NCBI RefSeq assembly: GCF_002531755.2
Contig: NZ_CP034998.1
Coordinates: 2,790,001 to 2,854,000 of the forward strand
DNA from: Rhizobium acidisoli
Lineage (GTDB): Bacteria > Pseudomonadota > Alphaproteobacteria > Rhizobiales > Rhizobiaceae
Reading direction: 5' to 3'
DNA length: 64,000 nt
Shown here: positions 46,516 to 54,634 of the stretch, piece by piece
Layout: the number at the start of each line of letters is the position of its first letter
Numbering within the stretch: the first letter of the stretch is position 1
Made by a program: the position numbers and the translations under genes
The notes under the pieces: model-generated
Database searches by the model: none
Seen by the model: the letters and a program-made list of their open reading frames with translations, nothing else
Told to the model about the DNA's origin: nothing

Positions 46516-46536
46516 TATGTCAGCTTTGTTGACATA
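46516..46536. promoter_or_regulatory. Palindromic operator upstream of the MarR gene
   Basis: TATGTCA and TGACATA flank a 7-nt spacer, giving a perfect inverted repeat. The site lies about 50 bp before the MarR start in the divergent region and has the size of a MarR dimer site. Confidence 0.65.
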
Positions 46537-46678
46537 AATTTGCGTCACTGTTCCCTGGAAACCAAGGCCCGCCCGGCACTCCGACGCAATACGCGATTTC
46601 CCCTTGCATCTGTGGATAAAACGTAATGGGGACAACAATCAACAGGCATGGCGCTTGAAGCGCCGGAGGAGACCAGGG

Positions 46679-46828
46679 ATGGCTTCAGTTCCTTTCGGCC
46701 AGCTGGACGGCGAAATACGGTTCAACGGCGAATTCGTCGCCTGGAAGGACGCCAAGATCTACGTGCTGACCCACGGCCTGCATAATGCCAGCGCCGTCTT
46801 CGAAGGCGAGCGCGCCTACGGGTGTTAA
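46679..46828 (+). pseudogene. ilvE: Truncated branched-chain aminotransferase (IlvE N-terminus only)
   Basis: The 49 codons encode GQLDGEIRFNGEFVAWKDAK then VLTHGLHNASAVFEGERAYG, the N-terminus of a class IV branched-chain aminotransferase. Normal enzymes have about 290-370 residues and continue after ERAYGG. Here the frame stops at TAA directly after ERAYGC. The PLP lysine and the rest of the domain are absent, so no activity is expected. A good ribosome site (GGAGGAGACC) precedes the ATG, so the start of an expressed gene was retained. A hairpin lies 35 bp beyond the stop. Confidence 0.8.
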
Positions 46829-46862
46829 CCAGGGCCTGAAACTTGACCACATGAAGGAAGTC

Positions 46863-46888
46863 TATCCGGCGGCGACCGCCGCCGGATA
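46863..46888. terminator. Hairpin after the aminotransferase fragment
   Basis: TATCCGGCGGC and GCCGCCGGATA form a perfect 11-bp stem around GACC. No T tract follows, so it may be a weak terminator or a repeat remnant at the deletion site. Confidence 0.5.
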
Positions 46889-46927
46889 AGACGTCTTGCG
46901 CAATCGGCTTGGCAATTCAAAGCGTTA

Positions 46928-46961
46928 GAGCGCCGCACGGCTCCAAGGACGCGCGGCGCTC
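46928..46961. repeat. Inverted repeat of the GAGCGCCGC type
   Basis: GAGCGCCGC (46928-46936) pairs with GCGGCGCTC (46953-46961). With its flank (ATTCAAAGCGTTAGAGCG) it resembles the sequence at 49423-49472 and is another dispersed intergenic repeat. Confidence 0.6.
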
Positions 46962-46982
46962 AGATGAATGCCCGCCGAGCAT

Positions 46983-47252
46983 TTACCGATGCGCCCGTGC
47001 CATGACCAGACCGGCGAGCGTCGAGAGAATGCCGCCGCCGATGAGGCCGCCGATACCGTCGGCGATCAGGCCGGTCATCGCCGCTTCCCCACCGACCATG
47101 CCGAGCAGCATACCGCCGGCGACACCGCCGATCGCGCCTGCGATCGTGCGGGCGACGACATTGATCGCATACTGCTTCAAGGCGGCGCTCGCGGCATTGC
47201 CGCCGATGGCACCGGCAATCAATTGTATGACGAGCGGAAGTAGCGCTTCCAT
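46983..47252 (-). CDS. Small glycine-rich membrane protein
   Basis: The 89-residue protein is nearly all hydrophobic and rich in glycine and alanine (LIAGAIGGNAASAALKQY, IAGAIGGVAGGMLLGMVGG, GGLIGGGILSTLAGLVMA), with two to three possible membrane helices of glycine-zipper type. It has an excellent GAGGAGGAAAG ribosome site. No named family is recognised with confidence. The 26-bp palindrome about 35 bp upstream suggests tight regulation. Glycine-zipper proteins can insert in membranes as structural or stress proteins; nothing more can be said. Confidence 0.7.
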   Translation of the reverse strand: MEALLPLVIQLIAGAIGGNAASAALKQYAINVVARTIAGAIGGVAGGMLLGMVGGEAAMTGLIADGIGGLIGGGILSTLAGLVMARAHR

Positions 47253-47287
47253 GACTTTCCTCCTCTGGCGATCTCCCCGATCGCCGT

Positions 47288-47313
47288 TAATATGCCGAAC
47301 TTTCGGCATATTA
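47288..47313. promoter_or_regulatory. 26-bp perfect inverted repeat upstream of the small membrane protein
   Basis: The arms TAATATGCCGAA and TTCGGCATATTA flank a 2-nt centre. The site lies 36 bp upstream of the start at 47252, where a promoter would be expected, and has the length of a TetR- or GntR-type operator. Confidence 0.65.
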
Positions 47314-47440
47314 GTATTTTATCATATTCAGAAGGAAAGCGTTAAGAAAAAATCAACCCATGCGGGAGGCAAGGGAAGAAGGGGACGGGCCGGAAACGAG
47401 GCGGTCAGCCGACCGCCTCGTTGTGTTTTTACCGATTAGA

Positions 47441-48058
47441 TTATTGATAAACGTAGACGATCCGGCGTGTACCGGGATCGACCAGCACCGGCCGGTCGTT
47501 GATCCTGGTATAGCGGTATTCGTAATCCGGGATCGACTGGAAGGTAACATCGGCGGGCACTTCGGCGCCGACGACGACATCACCGCCGAGCTGCACCGTC
47601 TGGCCGGGATTGGTGTCGATATAGGTGCGGACCGTCTCCGGCGGGGTGATGGTCTCGACAGCCCCGACCGGGCCGAGCAACTCGTCGCCCGGGGCCGGCT
47701 GCGGGTCGACGGGAACGACGCTGGCGGTCGACTCGTAGGTCACGACAGGAACGCCGATCTCGTCGCGGTGCTGTTCGACGATGACCTGGCTGCCGCCATT
47801 GTCGACCTGCAGATAATCGGCATAGACCCAGCCGCGCATGCCGTTGACGTCGACCCGGCACCAGCGGCTGCCTTCGATGCAGCCGTCGAGCACCGCGGTC
47901 GAGCCGCGGGTGGCAAGGCCGACCGCCGGATATTGCGGGCCGGGGCCGGCACGGACATTGAGATCGTTGACGGTCGTCGCCATCATCTCCGCCTGCGCCA
48001 GACCGCCGCTCGCCAGGAGCACGGCTCCGGCCAATAGAATGTTTCTCTTCAAGGTCAT
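47441..48058 (-). CDS. Secreted SH3-domain / DUF1236 protein
   Basis: The 205-residue protein has a signal peptide ending near AQAE at residue 23. A bacterial SH3 domain follows (ATTVNDLNVRAGPGPQYPAVGLATRGSTAVLDGCIEGSRWCRVDVNGMRGWVYADYL), and then a C-terminal DUF1236 segment that ends VLVDPGTRRIVYVYQ. Such proteins are common in Rhizobiales periplasm and probably bind cell-wall components; function is unproven. The start at 48058 follows AAGGAG. Confidence 0.85.
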   Translation of the reverse strand: MTLKRNILLAGAVLLASGGLAQAEMMATTVNDLNVRAGPGPQYPAVGLATRGSTAVLDGCIEGSRWCRVDVNGMRGWVYADYLQVDNGGSQVIVEQHRDEIGVPVVTYESTASVVPVDPQPAPGDELLGPVGAVETITPPETVRTYIDTNPGQTVQLGGDVVVGAEVPADVTFQSIPDYEYRYTRINDRPVLVDPGTRRIVYVYQ

Positions 48059-48345
48059 CTGAGCGTCTCCTTGGTTTCGATGGGCTGACAACGCATGGCG
48101 TTCCACGATGTTCCCCTCCAATGGCTAGAGTCAAAGACCGCATGCGGGAGGCTCTTCACAAACCATTGAAAAAATTTAACAAAACAAGGATTTCCGACCC
48201 GTGACGACACCATCGGAAGGCATAAATTCTTGTTGCAGCCCGTCTTTTTGACGTGAGGCAAGGCGGCAGACACGGAAAATTCCGGCTGTCCTTGACGCGG
48301 TTTCGGACTATACCCTGAGCATCCAAGACACCAAGCGAGGCACTT

Positions 48346-48999
48346 ATGGGCATGCTCCAGGCCGGCGTCATTCCGGTGACACCCTTCCAGCAGAACTGCA
48401 CGATCTTCTTCGATCCCGAGACCAAGGAAGGCGTCGTCGTCGATCCCGGCGGCGACGTGCCGCTGATCCTGCAGGCGATCGCGCAAAACGGCTTGATCAT
48501 CAAGGAAATTTGGCTGACACACGGCCATCTCGACCATGCCGGCGGCGCCAGCGAGCTGAAGGAAGCCTTGGGCATTGACGTGGTCGGCCCGCATCAGGAC
48601 GACCTGCCGCTGCTGCAGCGGATCGAGACCCAGGCCGAAAAATACGGCATATCGGGACTACGCAACGTCCTGCCTGACCGCTGGCTGAAGGATGGCGACA
48701 AAATCTCCTTCGGCGACCACGAGTTCGAGGTCTATCATGCGCCCGGTCATGCGCCGGGCCACGTCATCTATTTCAACCGGGCGCAGAATTTCGCCCATCT
48801 CGGCGACGTGCTCTTCAACGGCTCGATCGGCCGCACCGACCTGCCGGGCGGCAATCATCAGCAGCTTCTCGATTCAATCCGCGACAAGGTGCTGCCGCTC
48901 GGCGACGACGTCGGCTTCATCTGTGGCCATGGCCCCGGCAGCCGCATCGGCGATGAACGGCGCAGCAATCCATTTTTGCAGGAAATCAGAACCGGCTGA
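48346..48999 (+). CDS. Metallo-beta-lactamase fold hydrolase (GloB-like, YcbL type)
   Basis: The 217-residue protein has the metal-binding motif THGHLDHAGG (H-x-H-x-D-H), a second His in APGHAPGHVIYF and an Asp in HLGDVLFNGSIGRTDLPGG. The last segment ends in FICGHGPGSRIGDE. This matches the short glyoxalase-II-like branch represented by YcbL, which hydrolyses S-lactoylglutathione or related thioesters. It lacks the C-terminal glutathione domain of classical glyoxalase II. The start follows GCGAGG. Confidence 0.87.
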   Translation: MGMLQAGVIPVTPFQQNCTIFFDPETKEGVVVDPGGDVPLILQAIAQNGLIIKEIWLTHGHLDHAGGASELKEALGIDVVGPHQDDLPLLQRIETQAEKYGISGLRNVLPDRWLKDGDKISFGDHEFEVYHAPGHAPGHVIYFNRAQNFAHLGDVLFNGSIGRTDLPGGNHQQLLDSIRDKVLPLGDDVGFICGHGPGSRIGDERRSNPFLQEIRTG

Positions 49000-49014
49000 G
49001 CGTTCGGCGCGGGC

Positions 49015-49356
49015 TCACATCATCTTCCGGCCGTTCGGCACGGGCTGCTCGACAGCAGCAAGCACGATCGCGCCGCTCTCGTCCTCGAATCCCAGCGTCA
49101 GCACTTCCGAGCGGAACGGCCCGATCTGGCGCGGCGGGAAGTTGACGACACCGAGCACCTGCCGTCCGATCAGGCTTTCCGGCGTGTAATGCACGGTAAT
49201 CTGAGCCGAGGATTTCTTCGTGCCGATCTCGGGACCGAAATCGATGACCAGCTTGATCGCCGGCTTGCGCGCTTCCGGAAAGGGACTGGCTTCGATGATC
49301 GTGCCGACACGAATGTCGACGCGCTCGAAATCGGCGTAGGCAATCTCCTCGGCCAT
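49015..49356 (-). CDS. csaA: tRNA-binding protein CsaA
   Basis: The 113-residue protein is a single tRNA-binding OB-fold domain: [73 protein letters not shown]. CsaA homodimers resemble the anticodon-binding part of methionyl-tRNA synthetase and have been proposed as export-related chaperones. It lies downstream of proC on the same strand, but a 54-bp palindrome lies between them. Confidence 0.9.
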   Translation of the reverse strand: MAEEIAYADFERVDIRVGTIIEASPFPEARKPAIKLVIDFGPEIGTKKSSAQITVHYTPESLIGRQVLGVVNFPPRQIGPFRSEVLTLGFEDESGAIVLAAVEQPVPNGRKMM

Positions 49357-49369
49357 ATCGTCTCCGCTA

Positions 49370-49423
49370 GCGCGTCATTCCTTTGCGAAAATCGATCTCG
49401 ATTTTCGCAAAGGAATGACGCGC
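49370..49423. repeat. 54-bp near-perfect palindrome between proC and csaA
   Basis: Two 26-bp arms beginning GCGCGTCATTCCTTTGCG are exact reverse complements around a 2-nt TC centre. It lies 14 bp upstream of the csaA start. It may fold into a very stable hairpin in RNA or a cruciform in DNA. Confidence 0.9.
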
Positions 49424-49472
49424 ATTCAAAATGTTAGAGCGTCCTTGGCGCGTCTTTGACGCGCGGCGCTCT
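49424..49472. repeat. Dispersed repeat of the TTAGAGCG type
   Basis: ATTCAAAATGTTAGAGCG and ACGCGCGGCGCTCT match the module at 46915-46961. AGAGCG (49436-49441) and CGCTCT (49467-49472) form the ends of an inverted repeat that overlaps the last two bases of proC. Confidence 0.6.
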
Positions 49473-50298
49473 AGCCGGCCAGTTCTTCGGCCCGCTTGCG
49501 CGCCGCCGCCAGTGCTGCGTCGAACAGAGGCTGCATGCCGTTTTCGGCCATCAGCACGGCAAGTGCGGCCGCCGTCGTGCCGCCGGGAGAGGTCACATTC
49601 TGCCGCAGCCGCGAAGCGTCGTCGGGGGACTGGTGCAAAAGTTCACCAGCCCCCGCGACTGTTTCCCGCGCAAGACGCATCGCGAGGTCCGCCTGCAGGC
49701 CGAGTTTACGGCCTGCCTCCGCCATGCATTCGACGAGATAGAACACATAGGCAGGACCGCTGCCCGAAAGCGCCGTCACGGCATCGATATCGGCCTCTGC
49801 AGGCACCCATTCCACAGGACCCGAGACGCTGAGAAGAGAATGGACACGCTCGCGCTGCTGAGTGCTGACCGCTGAATTGGCAAAGGCGCCGGTGACGCCG
49901 CGCCCGACCATGGCCGGTGTGTTCGGCATGGCTCGCACCATGGCGGCCTTGCCCAGATGTTTCTCGAGAAAGCCAAGCGTCTTGCCGGCAGCCACAGAGA
50001 CGACGACCGTTTCCGGCCCGACGGCAGTTCTCACCGCCGGCAGCACCGTCTCCATCACCTGCGGCTTGACCGCGAGAAACAGCACGCCTGCCTTCAAATC
50101 CGCCGGAGCGGCGACAACATGGGTCGCGCCGGCCTCGCTGATCGTCGCCAGCATCGCCGACGACGGGCCGGGATCGACGACAAGCACGGCAGAGCCCGGC
50201 ACGCCGCTTTTCAGCCAGCCGGAGAGCATTGCCCCGCCCATGTTTCCGGCGCCGATCAGGACGACGGGATTTGTCGAGGAGAAAGCGTTCGCGGGCAT
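49471..50298 (-). CDS. proC: Pyrroline-5-carboxylate reductase
   Basis: The 275-residue enzyme makes proline from pyrroline-5-carboxylate with NAD(P)H. It has the Rossmann start VVLIGAGNMGGAMLSGWL, FLAVKPQVMETVLP, the VRAMPNTPAMVGRGVTGAFAN segment and the C-terminal SGSGPAYVFYLVECMAEAG and VTSPGGTTAAAL signatures of ProC. The start at 50298 lies one base after the ybjN stop, so the two are probably co-transcribed and coupled. Confidence 0.95.
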   Translation of the reverse strand: MPANAFSSTNPVVLIGAGNMGGAMLSGWLKSGVPGSAVLVVDPGPSSAMLATISEAGATHVVAAPADLKAGVLFLAVKPQVMETVLPAVRTAVGPETVVVSVAAGKTLGFLEKHLGKAAMVRAMPNTPAMVGRGVTGAFANSAVSTQQRERVHSLLSVSGPVEWVPAEADIDAVTALSGSGPAYVFYLVECMAEAGRKLGLQADLAMRLARETVAGAGELLHQSPDDASRLRQNVTSPGGTTAAALAVLMAENGMQPLFDAALAAARKRAEELAG

Positions 50299-50299
50299 C

Positions 50300-50800
50300 T
50301 TATGCCTCGCCGACAGTTTCGAACAACACGGCTTCCATCGCCTTCGTCGCTTCCATGCCGGACCAGACGACGAACTGGAATGCCTGGAAATAGGCTTCGC
50401 AGGTATCGAGCGCGCTAGAAAGCAGCACTTCCACCTGGCGGTTGGTGGGCTCCGCACCGCCGGCGAGCAGCAGCGACTGGCGGAAGATGACGACATCTTC
50501 CTGGCGCCAGAGATCGAAATGCCCCATCAGCACCTGTCCGTTGATCGCCGAGAGCAGCTTGACCACCTCGTTGACCCTGATGTCGGGAACTTTGATATCG
50601 AAGGCGCAGCCAAGGTGCAGTGCCTCGAATTCCTCCATCCAGGAGAAGGAGACGTGGTAGTCCGTCCAGCGACCCTCGACCGTCATCGCGATCTCGTCCT
50701 CGCCGGACCGTTCGAACGACCAGTCGTTGTTGGAGGCAACGTACTCGATCATATCGACCGGGTTCGACTGACGCTCGACTTCCAATTCCATCAGGTTCAT
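50300..50800 (-). CDS. YbjN domain protein
   Basis: The 166-residue acidic protein begins MNLMELEVERQSNPVDMIEYVASNNDWSFERSGEDEIAMTVEGRW and has the YbjN fold, related to type III secretion chaperones. The segment DVVIFRQSLLLAGG is characteristic. YbjN proteins affect motility and stress traits in enterobacteria, but the mechanism is unknown. The gene precedes proC with one base between stop and start, an arrangement commonly seen in alphaproteobacteria. The start at 50800 has GAAGGTG upstream. Confidence 0.85.
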   Translation of the reverse strand: MNLMELEVERQSNPVDMIEYVASNNDWSFERSGEDEIAMTVEGRWTDYHVSFSWMEEFEALHLGCAFDIKVPDIRVNEVVKLLSAINGQVLMGHFDLWRQEDVVIFRQSLLLAGGAEPTNRQVEVLLSSALDTCEAYFQAFQFVVWSGMEATKAMEAVLFETVGEA

Positions 50801-51290
50801 GCAGCACCTTCTTGACCGGAACGAATGCGACCTAACTTTGTGTACGCACACAAGAAAGACACACGCAAATACCGGAACCACCACTCGGATGATCGTTGAA
50901 CCGCTGCCAGACTTAACGCAGATAACCTGCCCGGAGCTTACCAAGTCGCTTCGAATCATCATTTAAAATCAGTGTATAATGCGCCTTGCCCCCTGCCAGC
51001 CCCCTGAGGGGAAAATAGGCCGGACCACTGTGGAAAGGCTCTTCGAAATTCAATTCAGAAGGGAGAATAAGCGACTCTGCGAATTGGCTTTTTTGGCAGT
51101 GTCCACAGGTGGAAAAACTCACCTTAATTTTTTGTGACGGATGCGACGTGTGGCATGAAGGCAACGCCGCATCTGCGTCATATCGGGACTTTCAGCCATG
51201 TCGCGCAAAACTGTTCAGCGGCTTTGCGCGACATGCGGGAAAACGAAGACCTGATGCGCAAGGAGCGAATCTGAAAGACCACGGCGCGCT
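50801..51290. other. Intergenic region ybjN / ubiK-like
   Basis: These 490 bp hold no convincing gene. The stretch 51196-51293 is a dispersed repeat copy; the rest, including an AT-rich part near 51100, has no recognised element. The ybjN promoter should lie near 50830-50900. Confidence 0.45.
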
Positions 51291-51293
51291 TTA
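51196..51293 (+). repeat. Dispersed ~100-bp intergenic repeat, copy 3
   Basis: It starts near CATGTCGCGCAAAACTGTTC and ends GGCGCGCTTTA, the same unit as at 19514-19611 and, inverted, at 45171-45273. Its last bases supply the stop codon of the ubiK-like gene on the minus strand. Confidence 0.8.
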
Positions 51294-51551
51294 GTGGCCT
51301 TCGCCGGCAAGCCTCGCCTCGAGCGCCGCGATGCGGGCGGCAAGCGCCTCATTCTCATCGCGCGCCTTGATCGCCATCTCGCGCACGGCCTCGAACTCCT
51401 CGCGCTTGACGATATCCATGCTGTTCAGCCAACGCTCGGCCTGGGCGTTAAAGGCGGTTTCGATCTCCTTGCGGACGCCCTGGGCGGCACCGGCCGCATC
51501 GGTCATCAGCTTGGCGAACTCGTCCATGATGCGGTTCGTTCCGGTCGTCAT
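51291..51551 (-). CDS. UbiK/BMFP-type accessory factor
   Basis: The 86-residue protein has the small helical layout of the YqiC/UbiK family: an amphipathic N-terminal region (MDEFAKLMTDAAGAAQGVRKEIETAFNAQAERWLNSMDIVKREEFEAVREMAIKA) and a C-terminal coiled coil (ENEALAARIAALEARLA) that trimerises. UbiK assists ubiquinone synthesis in enterobacteria; BMFP proteins have membrane-fusion activity in vitro. The role in this cell is inferred only. The start at 51551 follows GGGAG and is divergent from lgt. Confidence 0.82.
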   Translation of the reverse strand: MTTGTNRIMDEFAKLMTDAAGAAQGVRKEIETAFNAQAERWLNSMDIVKREEFEAVREMAIKARDENEALAARIAALEARLAGEGH

Positions 51552-51754
51552 GGCGTTTTTCTCCCTTCGCATGAGGTGAATTCAGCCCTTCGGGGCCTCA
51601 AGGATTGAGGTAGGGCTTCGCCATCCCCGATGCAAGCGCTTTGCATCGGAAACGCCCGCCGGAACCGGCCCGCCAAAGAGCCATCACGAACAATGGACTT
51701 GACCGTCCGGGATCGCAGCGGCATGTTCCGCGCAACCAAACAGGTGGGAAAACC

Positions 51755-52603
51755 TTGCCGACAGCAGCCAATCTCCTTGCCATCATGCCTTTTCCGGACA
51801 TCGACCCGATCGCCTTTTCGATCGGCCCGCTGGCGATTCATTGGTACGGTCTTGCTTATGTCGCCGGCATCCTGCTCGGCTGGGCCTATGCGCGCCGTCT
51901 CGCCGCCAATGAAAGTCTCTGGCCCGGCAACGCCTCGCCGATGACACGGACGCAGCTCGACGATTTCATCGTCTGGGCGGCCCTTGGCGTCGTGCTTGGC
52001 GGTCGTCTCGGTTATATTTTCTTCTATGATCTCCCCGCCGTGCTGCGCAGTCCTGTCCGTGCGTTCGAGATCTGGAACGGCGGCATGTCCTTCCATGGCG
52101 GCCTGACCGGTACGACGATTGCCATGATCGTCTTTGCCCGCCGCAACGGCATTCCGATCTGGAGCCTGTTCGACATCGTCGCCACGGTCGTTCCCTTCGG
52201 CCTCTTCTTCGGCCGCATCGCCAATTTCATCAACGGCGAGCTCTGGGGCCGGCTGACCGACGTGCCCTGGGCGGTGGTTTTCCCGAGCGGCGGCCCCTTC
52301 GCCCGCCACCCGAGCCAGCTTTACGAAGCCGGCCTCGAAGGCATCGTTCTTCTGCTGGTGCTGGCCACCCTGGTGTATGGCATGCGCGCGCTGAAAAGCC
52401 CCGGCTTCATTACCGGCGTCTTCGTCTGCGGTTATGCCTTGTCGCGCATCTTCGTCGAATTCTTCCGCGAGCCTGACGCCCAGCTCGGTTACCTCCTCGG
52501 CACGAACTGGCTGACCATGGGCATGGTGCTCTCCTCCCCGATGATCCTGCTCGGCCTCTGGGCGATGCTCAGGGCCCGCCGCCAGGCTGCGTTGCAGCTC
52601 TGA
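51755..52603 (+). CDS. lgt: Prolipoprotein diacylglyceryl transferase
   Basis: The 282-residue inner-membrane enzyme transfers diacylglycerol to the lipobox Cys, the first step of lipoprotein maturation. Seven helices and the family motifs are visible: [31 protein letters not shown] with the essential His, and the signature [14 protein letters not shown], followed by [17 protein letters not shown] at 51755 is taken as start because AGGTGGG lies at ideal spacing; the next ATG at 51785 has no ribosome site. It heads a co-directional set with a methyltransferase, pgeF and an M24-like gene. Confidence 0.93.
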   Translation: MPTAANLLAIMPFPDIDPIAFSIGPLAIHWYGLAYVAGILLGWAYARRLAANESLWPGNASPMTRTQLDDFIVWAALGVVLGGRLGYIFFYDLPAVLRSPVRAFEIWNGGMSFHGGLTGTTIAMIVFARRNGIPIWSLFDIVATVVPFGLFFGRIANFINGELWGRLTDVPWAVVFPSGGPFARHPSQLYEAGLEGIVLLLVLATLVYGMRALKSPGFITGVFVCGYALSRIFVEFFREPDAQLGYLLGTNWLTMGMVLSSPMILLGLWAMLRARRQAALQL

Positions 52604-52622
52604 AAACGGCAGGACGCGCGAC

Positions 52623-53723
52623 ATGACCACCGCTCTCGGCGAAAAGATCAAGGCGATCATCCAGGCCAACGGCCCGATCAGCGTCACCGATTATTTCTCG
52701 CTCTGCCTGGCCGATCCCGAACACGGCTATTACCGCACCCGCGAGCCCTTCGGCCGTTCGGGCGATTTCGTGACCGCGCCCGAGGTCAGCCAGATCTTCG
52801 GCGAAATGATCGGTGTCTTCATCGTCCATGCCTGGCAGCGCCACGGCACGCCGGCGGGCGTCCGCCTCGTCGAGATCGGTCCCGGCCGCGGCACCATGAT
52901 GGCCGATATGCTGCGCGTCATCTCCCGCATCGCCCCGCCGCTGCTTGATGCCATGACCGTGCATCTCGTCGAAACCAGCGAGCGCCTGCGCGACGTCCAG
53001 AGCCAGACGCTCGAAGCTTACGGCGAAAAGATCGCCTGGCACGACGGCTTCGATGAAGTCCCGCCGGGCTTCACGCTGATCGCCGCCAACGAATTGTTCG
53101 ACGCCATCCCGATCCGCCAGTTCGTCCGCATGCCGACGGGATTCCGCGAGCGCATGATCGGCATTGATGCCGATGGCGAACTGACCTTCGCCGCCGGCGT
53201 CGCCGGCCTCGATCCGGCACTTCTGCCCGAACCGGTGCAGAACCTGCCGCTCGGCACGCTCTTCGAGATCTCGCCCGCCCGCCAGGCCGTCATGATCGCG
53301 ATCTGCGAGCGGCTGCGCGCCTTCGGCGGCACGGCGCTCGCGATCGATTACGGCCATCTCGTCACCGGTTTCGGCGATACGCTGCAGGCCGTGCGCATGC
53401 ATGAATTCGATCCGCCGCTCGCCCATCCCGGTGAAGCCGATCTGACGAGCCATGTCGACTTCCAGCAGCTCGCCGAAACCGCACTTGCGGCCGGCGTCCA
53501 TCTGAACGGCGCCCTGCATCAGGGTGATTTTCTGGCCGGTCTCGGCATCCTCGAACGTGCCGCCGCCCTCGGCCACGACCGCGAGCCGCAAACCCAGCAG
53601 GTCATCCAGGCGGCAGTCGACCGGCTCGCCGGCGCCGGTGAAGGCCGGATGGGCGAACTCTTCAAGGTGATGGCGGTCTCTCATCCCGCGGTCGACCTCA
53701 TGCCCTTTCGCCCGGTGGATTGA
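52623..53723 (+). CDS. SAM-dependent methyltransferase of the MidA/NDUFAF7 family
   Basis: The 366-residue protein has the family start ITDYFSLCLADPEHGYYRTREPFGRSGDFVTAPEVSQIFGEMIGVF and the SAM motif VRLVEIGPGRGTMMADMLR. It also has TLIAANELFDAIPIRQFV and GTALAIDYGHLVTGFGDTLQAVRMHEF. The human member NDUFAF7 methylates an arginine of a complex I subunit and is needed for complex I assembly, so a similar role in respiratory complex assembly is plausible. It lies 19 bp after lgt and is probably co-transcribed. Confidence 0.9.
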   Translation: MTTALGEKIKAIIQANGPISVTDYFSLCLADPEHGYYRTREPFGRSGDFVTAPEVSQIFGEMIGVFIVHAWQRHGTPAGVRLVEIGPGRGTMMADMLRVISRIAPPLLDAMTVHLVETSERLRDVQSQTLEAYGEKIAWHDGFDEVPPGFTLIAANELFDAIPIRQFVRMPTGFRERMIGIDADGELTFAAGVAGLDPALLPEPVQNLPLGTLFEISPARQAVMIAICERLRAFGGTALAIDYGHLVTGFGDTLQAVRMHEFDPPLAHPGEADLTSHVDFQQLAETALAAGVHLNGALHQGDFLAGLGILERAAALGHDREPQTQQVIQAAVDRLAGAGEGRMGELFKVMAVSHPAVDLMPFRPVD

Positions 53724-53834
53724 CAGGGCGCACGCGGCTGGTTCAACATCCGCGCGAACAAGAACTTGAAGCGCGCCGCCTGTGCGATGCGCTTGGGACA
53801 ATAACAAACCCCTTAAAAAACCCCGGAATCACAG

Positions 53835-54629
53835 ATGCAGGACGCGGCCTCTCCCGCACCGATCGAAAGCGCGCTGCTGAACGACGCGGCAGGCGGCACT
53901 ATCCGCCACGGTTATTTCACCCGCGCCGGCGGCGTGTCCGAAGGGCTGTATCGCGGCCTCAATGTCGGCCTCGGCTCCCACGACGAACGCGACAAGGTCC
54001 TGGAGAACCGGCGCCGCGTCGCCGCCTGGTTCGACCTGCCGGTCGAGCGGCTGGCGACGGTGCATCAGGTCCATTCCCCTGATGTCGTGACCATCGATGC
54101 CGATTACGACGGCGCCCGCCCCGAAGCGGATGCGATGGTAACCCGCACCCCCGGCATCGTGCTTGGCGTGCTTGCCGCCGATTGCGGCCCGATCCTGTTC
54201 GCCGACCCGGACAATCGCGTCGTCGGCGCCGCCCATGCCGGCTGGAAGGGCGCGCTGACGGGCGTGCTCGAAAATACCATCGCTGCCATGGAAGCGCTGG
54301 GGGCGGACCGCGGGCGCATTATCGCCTGCCTCGGCCCCTCGATCAGTCAGGCAAGCTATGAGGTCGGGCCTGAGTTCGTCGAGCGTTTCGTCGCCGGGAA
54401 CCCGGAAGATGCGCGTTTTTTCGTGCCTTCCGCAACCTACGGCCACGCCATGTTCGACCTGCCGGCGCTGACCGTCGACCGGCTGACGAAAGCCGGCGTG
54501 CGGGCCGAAAGCCTCGGCCTCTGCACCTATCCGGACAGCGAGCGCTTCTTTTCCTACCGCAGGACGACACATCGCAAGGAACCGGACTACGGCCGGCAGA
54601 TTTCCGCGATATCAATCAGGGAGACGTGA
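53835..54629 (+). CDS. pgeF: Peptidoglycan editing factor / laccase-domain protein PgeF
   Basis: The 264-residue protein has the zinc/copper-site residues of the family in TVHQVHSPDV, VLAADCGPILFAD and GAAHAGWKGALTGV. PgeF (YfiH) proteins correct misincorporation of serine in peptidoglycan precursors in E. coli, and other members act as purine nucleoside enzymes. The start at 53835 is the first ATG in frame and gives the normal length. It overlaps the following gene's possible GTG start (GTGA). Confidence 0.9.
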   Translation: MQDAASPAPIESALLNDAAGGTIRHGYFTRAGGVSEGLYRGLNVGLGSHDERDKVLENRRRVAAWFDLPVERLATVHQVHSPDVVTIDADYDGARPEADAMVTRTPGIVLGVLAADCGPILFADPDNRVVGAAHAGWKGALTGVLENTIAAMEALGADRGRIIACLGPSISQASYEVGPEFVERFVAGNPEDARFFVPSATYGHAMFDLPALTVDRLTKAGVRAESLGLCTYPDSERFFSYRRTTHRKEPDYGRQISAISIRET

Positions 54630-54634
54630 GCAGA

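Noticed and set aside
49370..49423. Phage or plasmid attachment site, or insertion sequence end
   Set aside because: There is no integrase or transposase nearby and no direct target duplication; a stand-alone palindrome is the simplest description.
50913..51164. 83-codon minus-strand frame between ybjN and the ubiK-like gene
   Set aside because: No ribosome site, no coding bias and no similarity to known small proteins.
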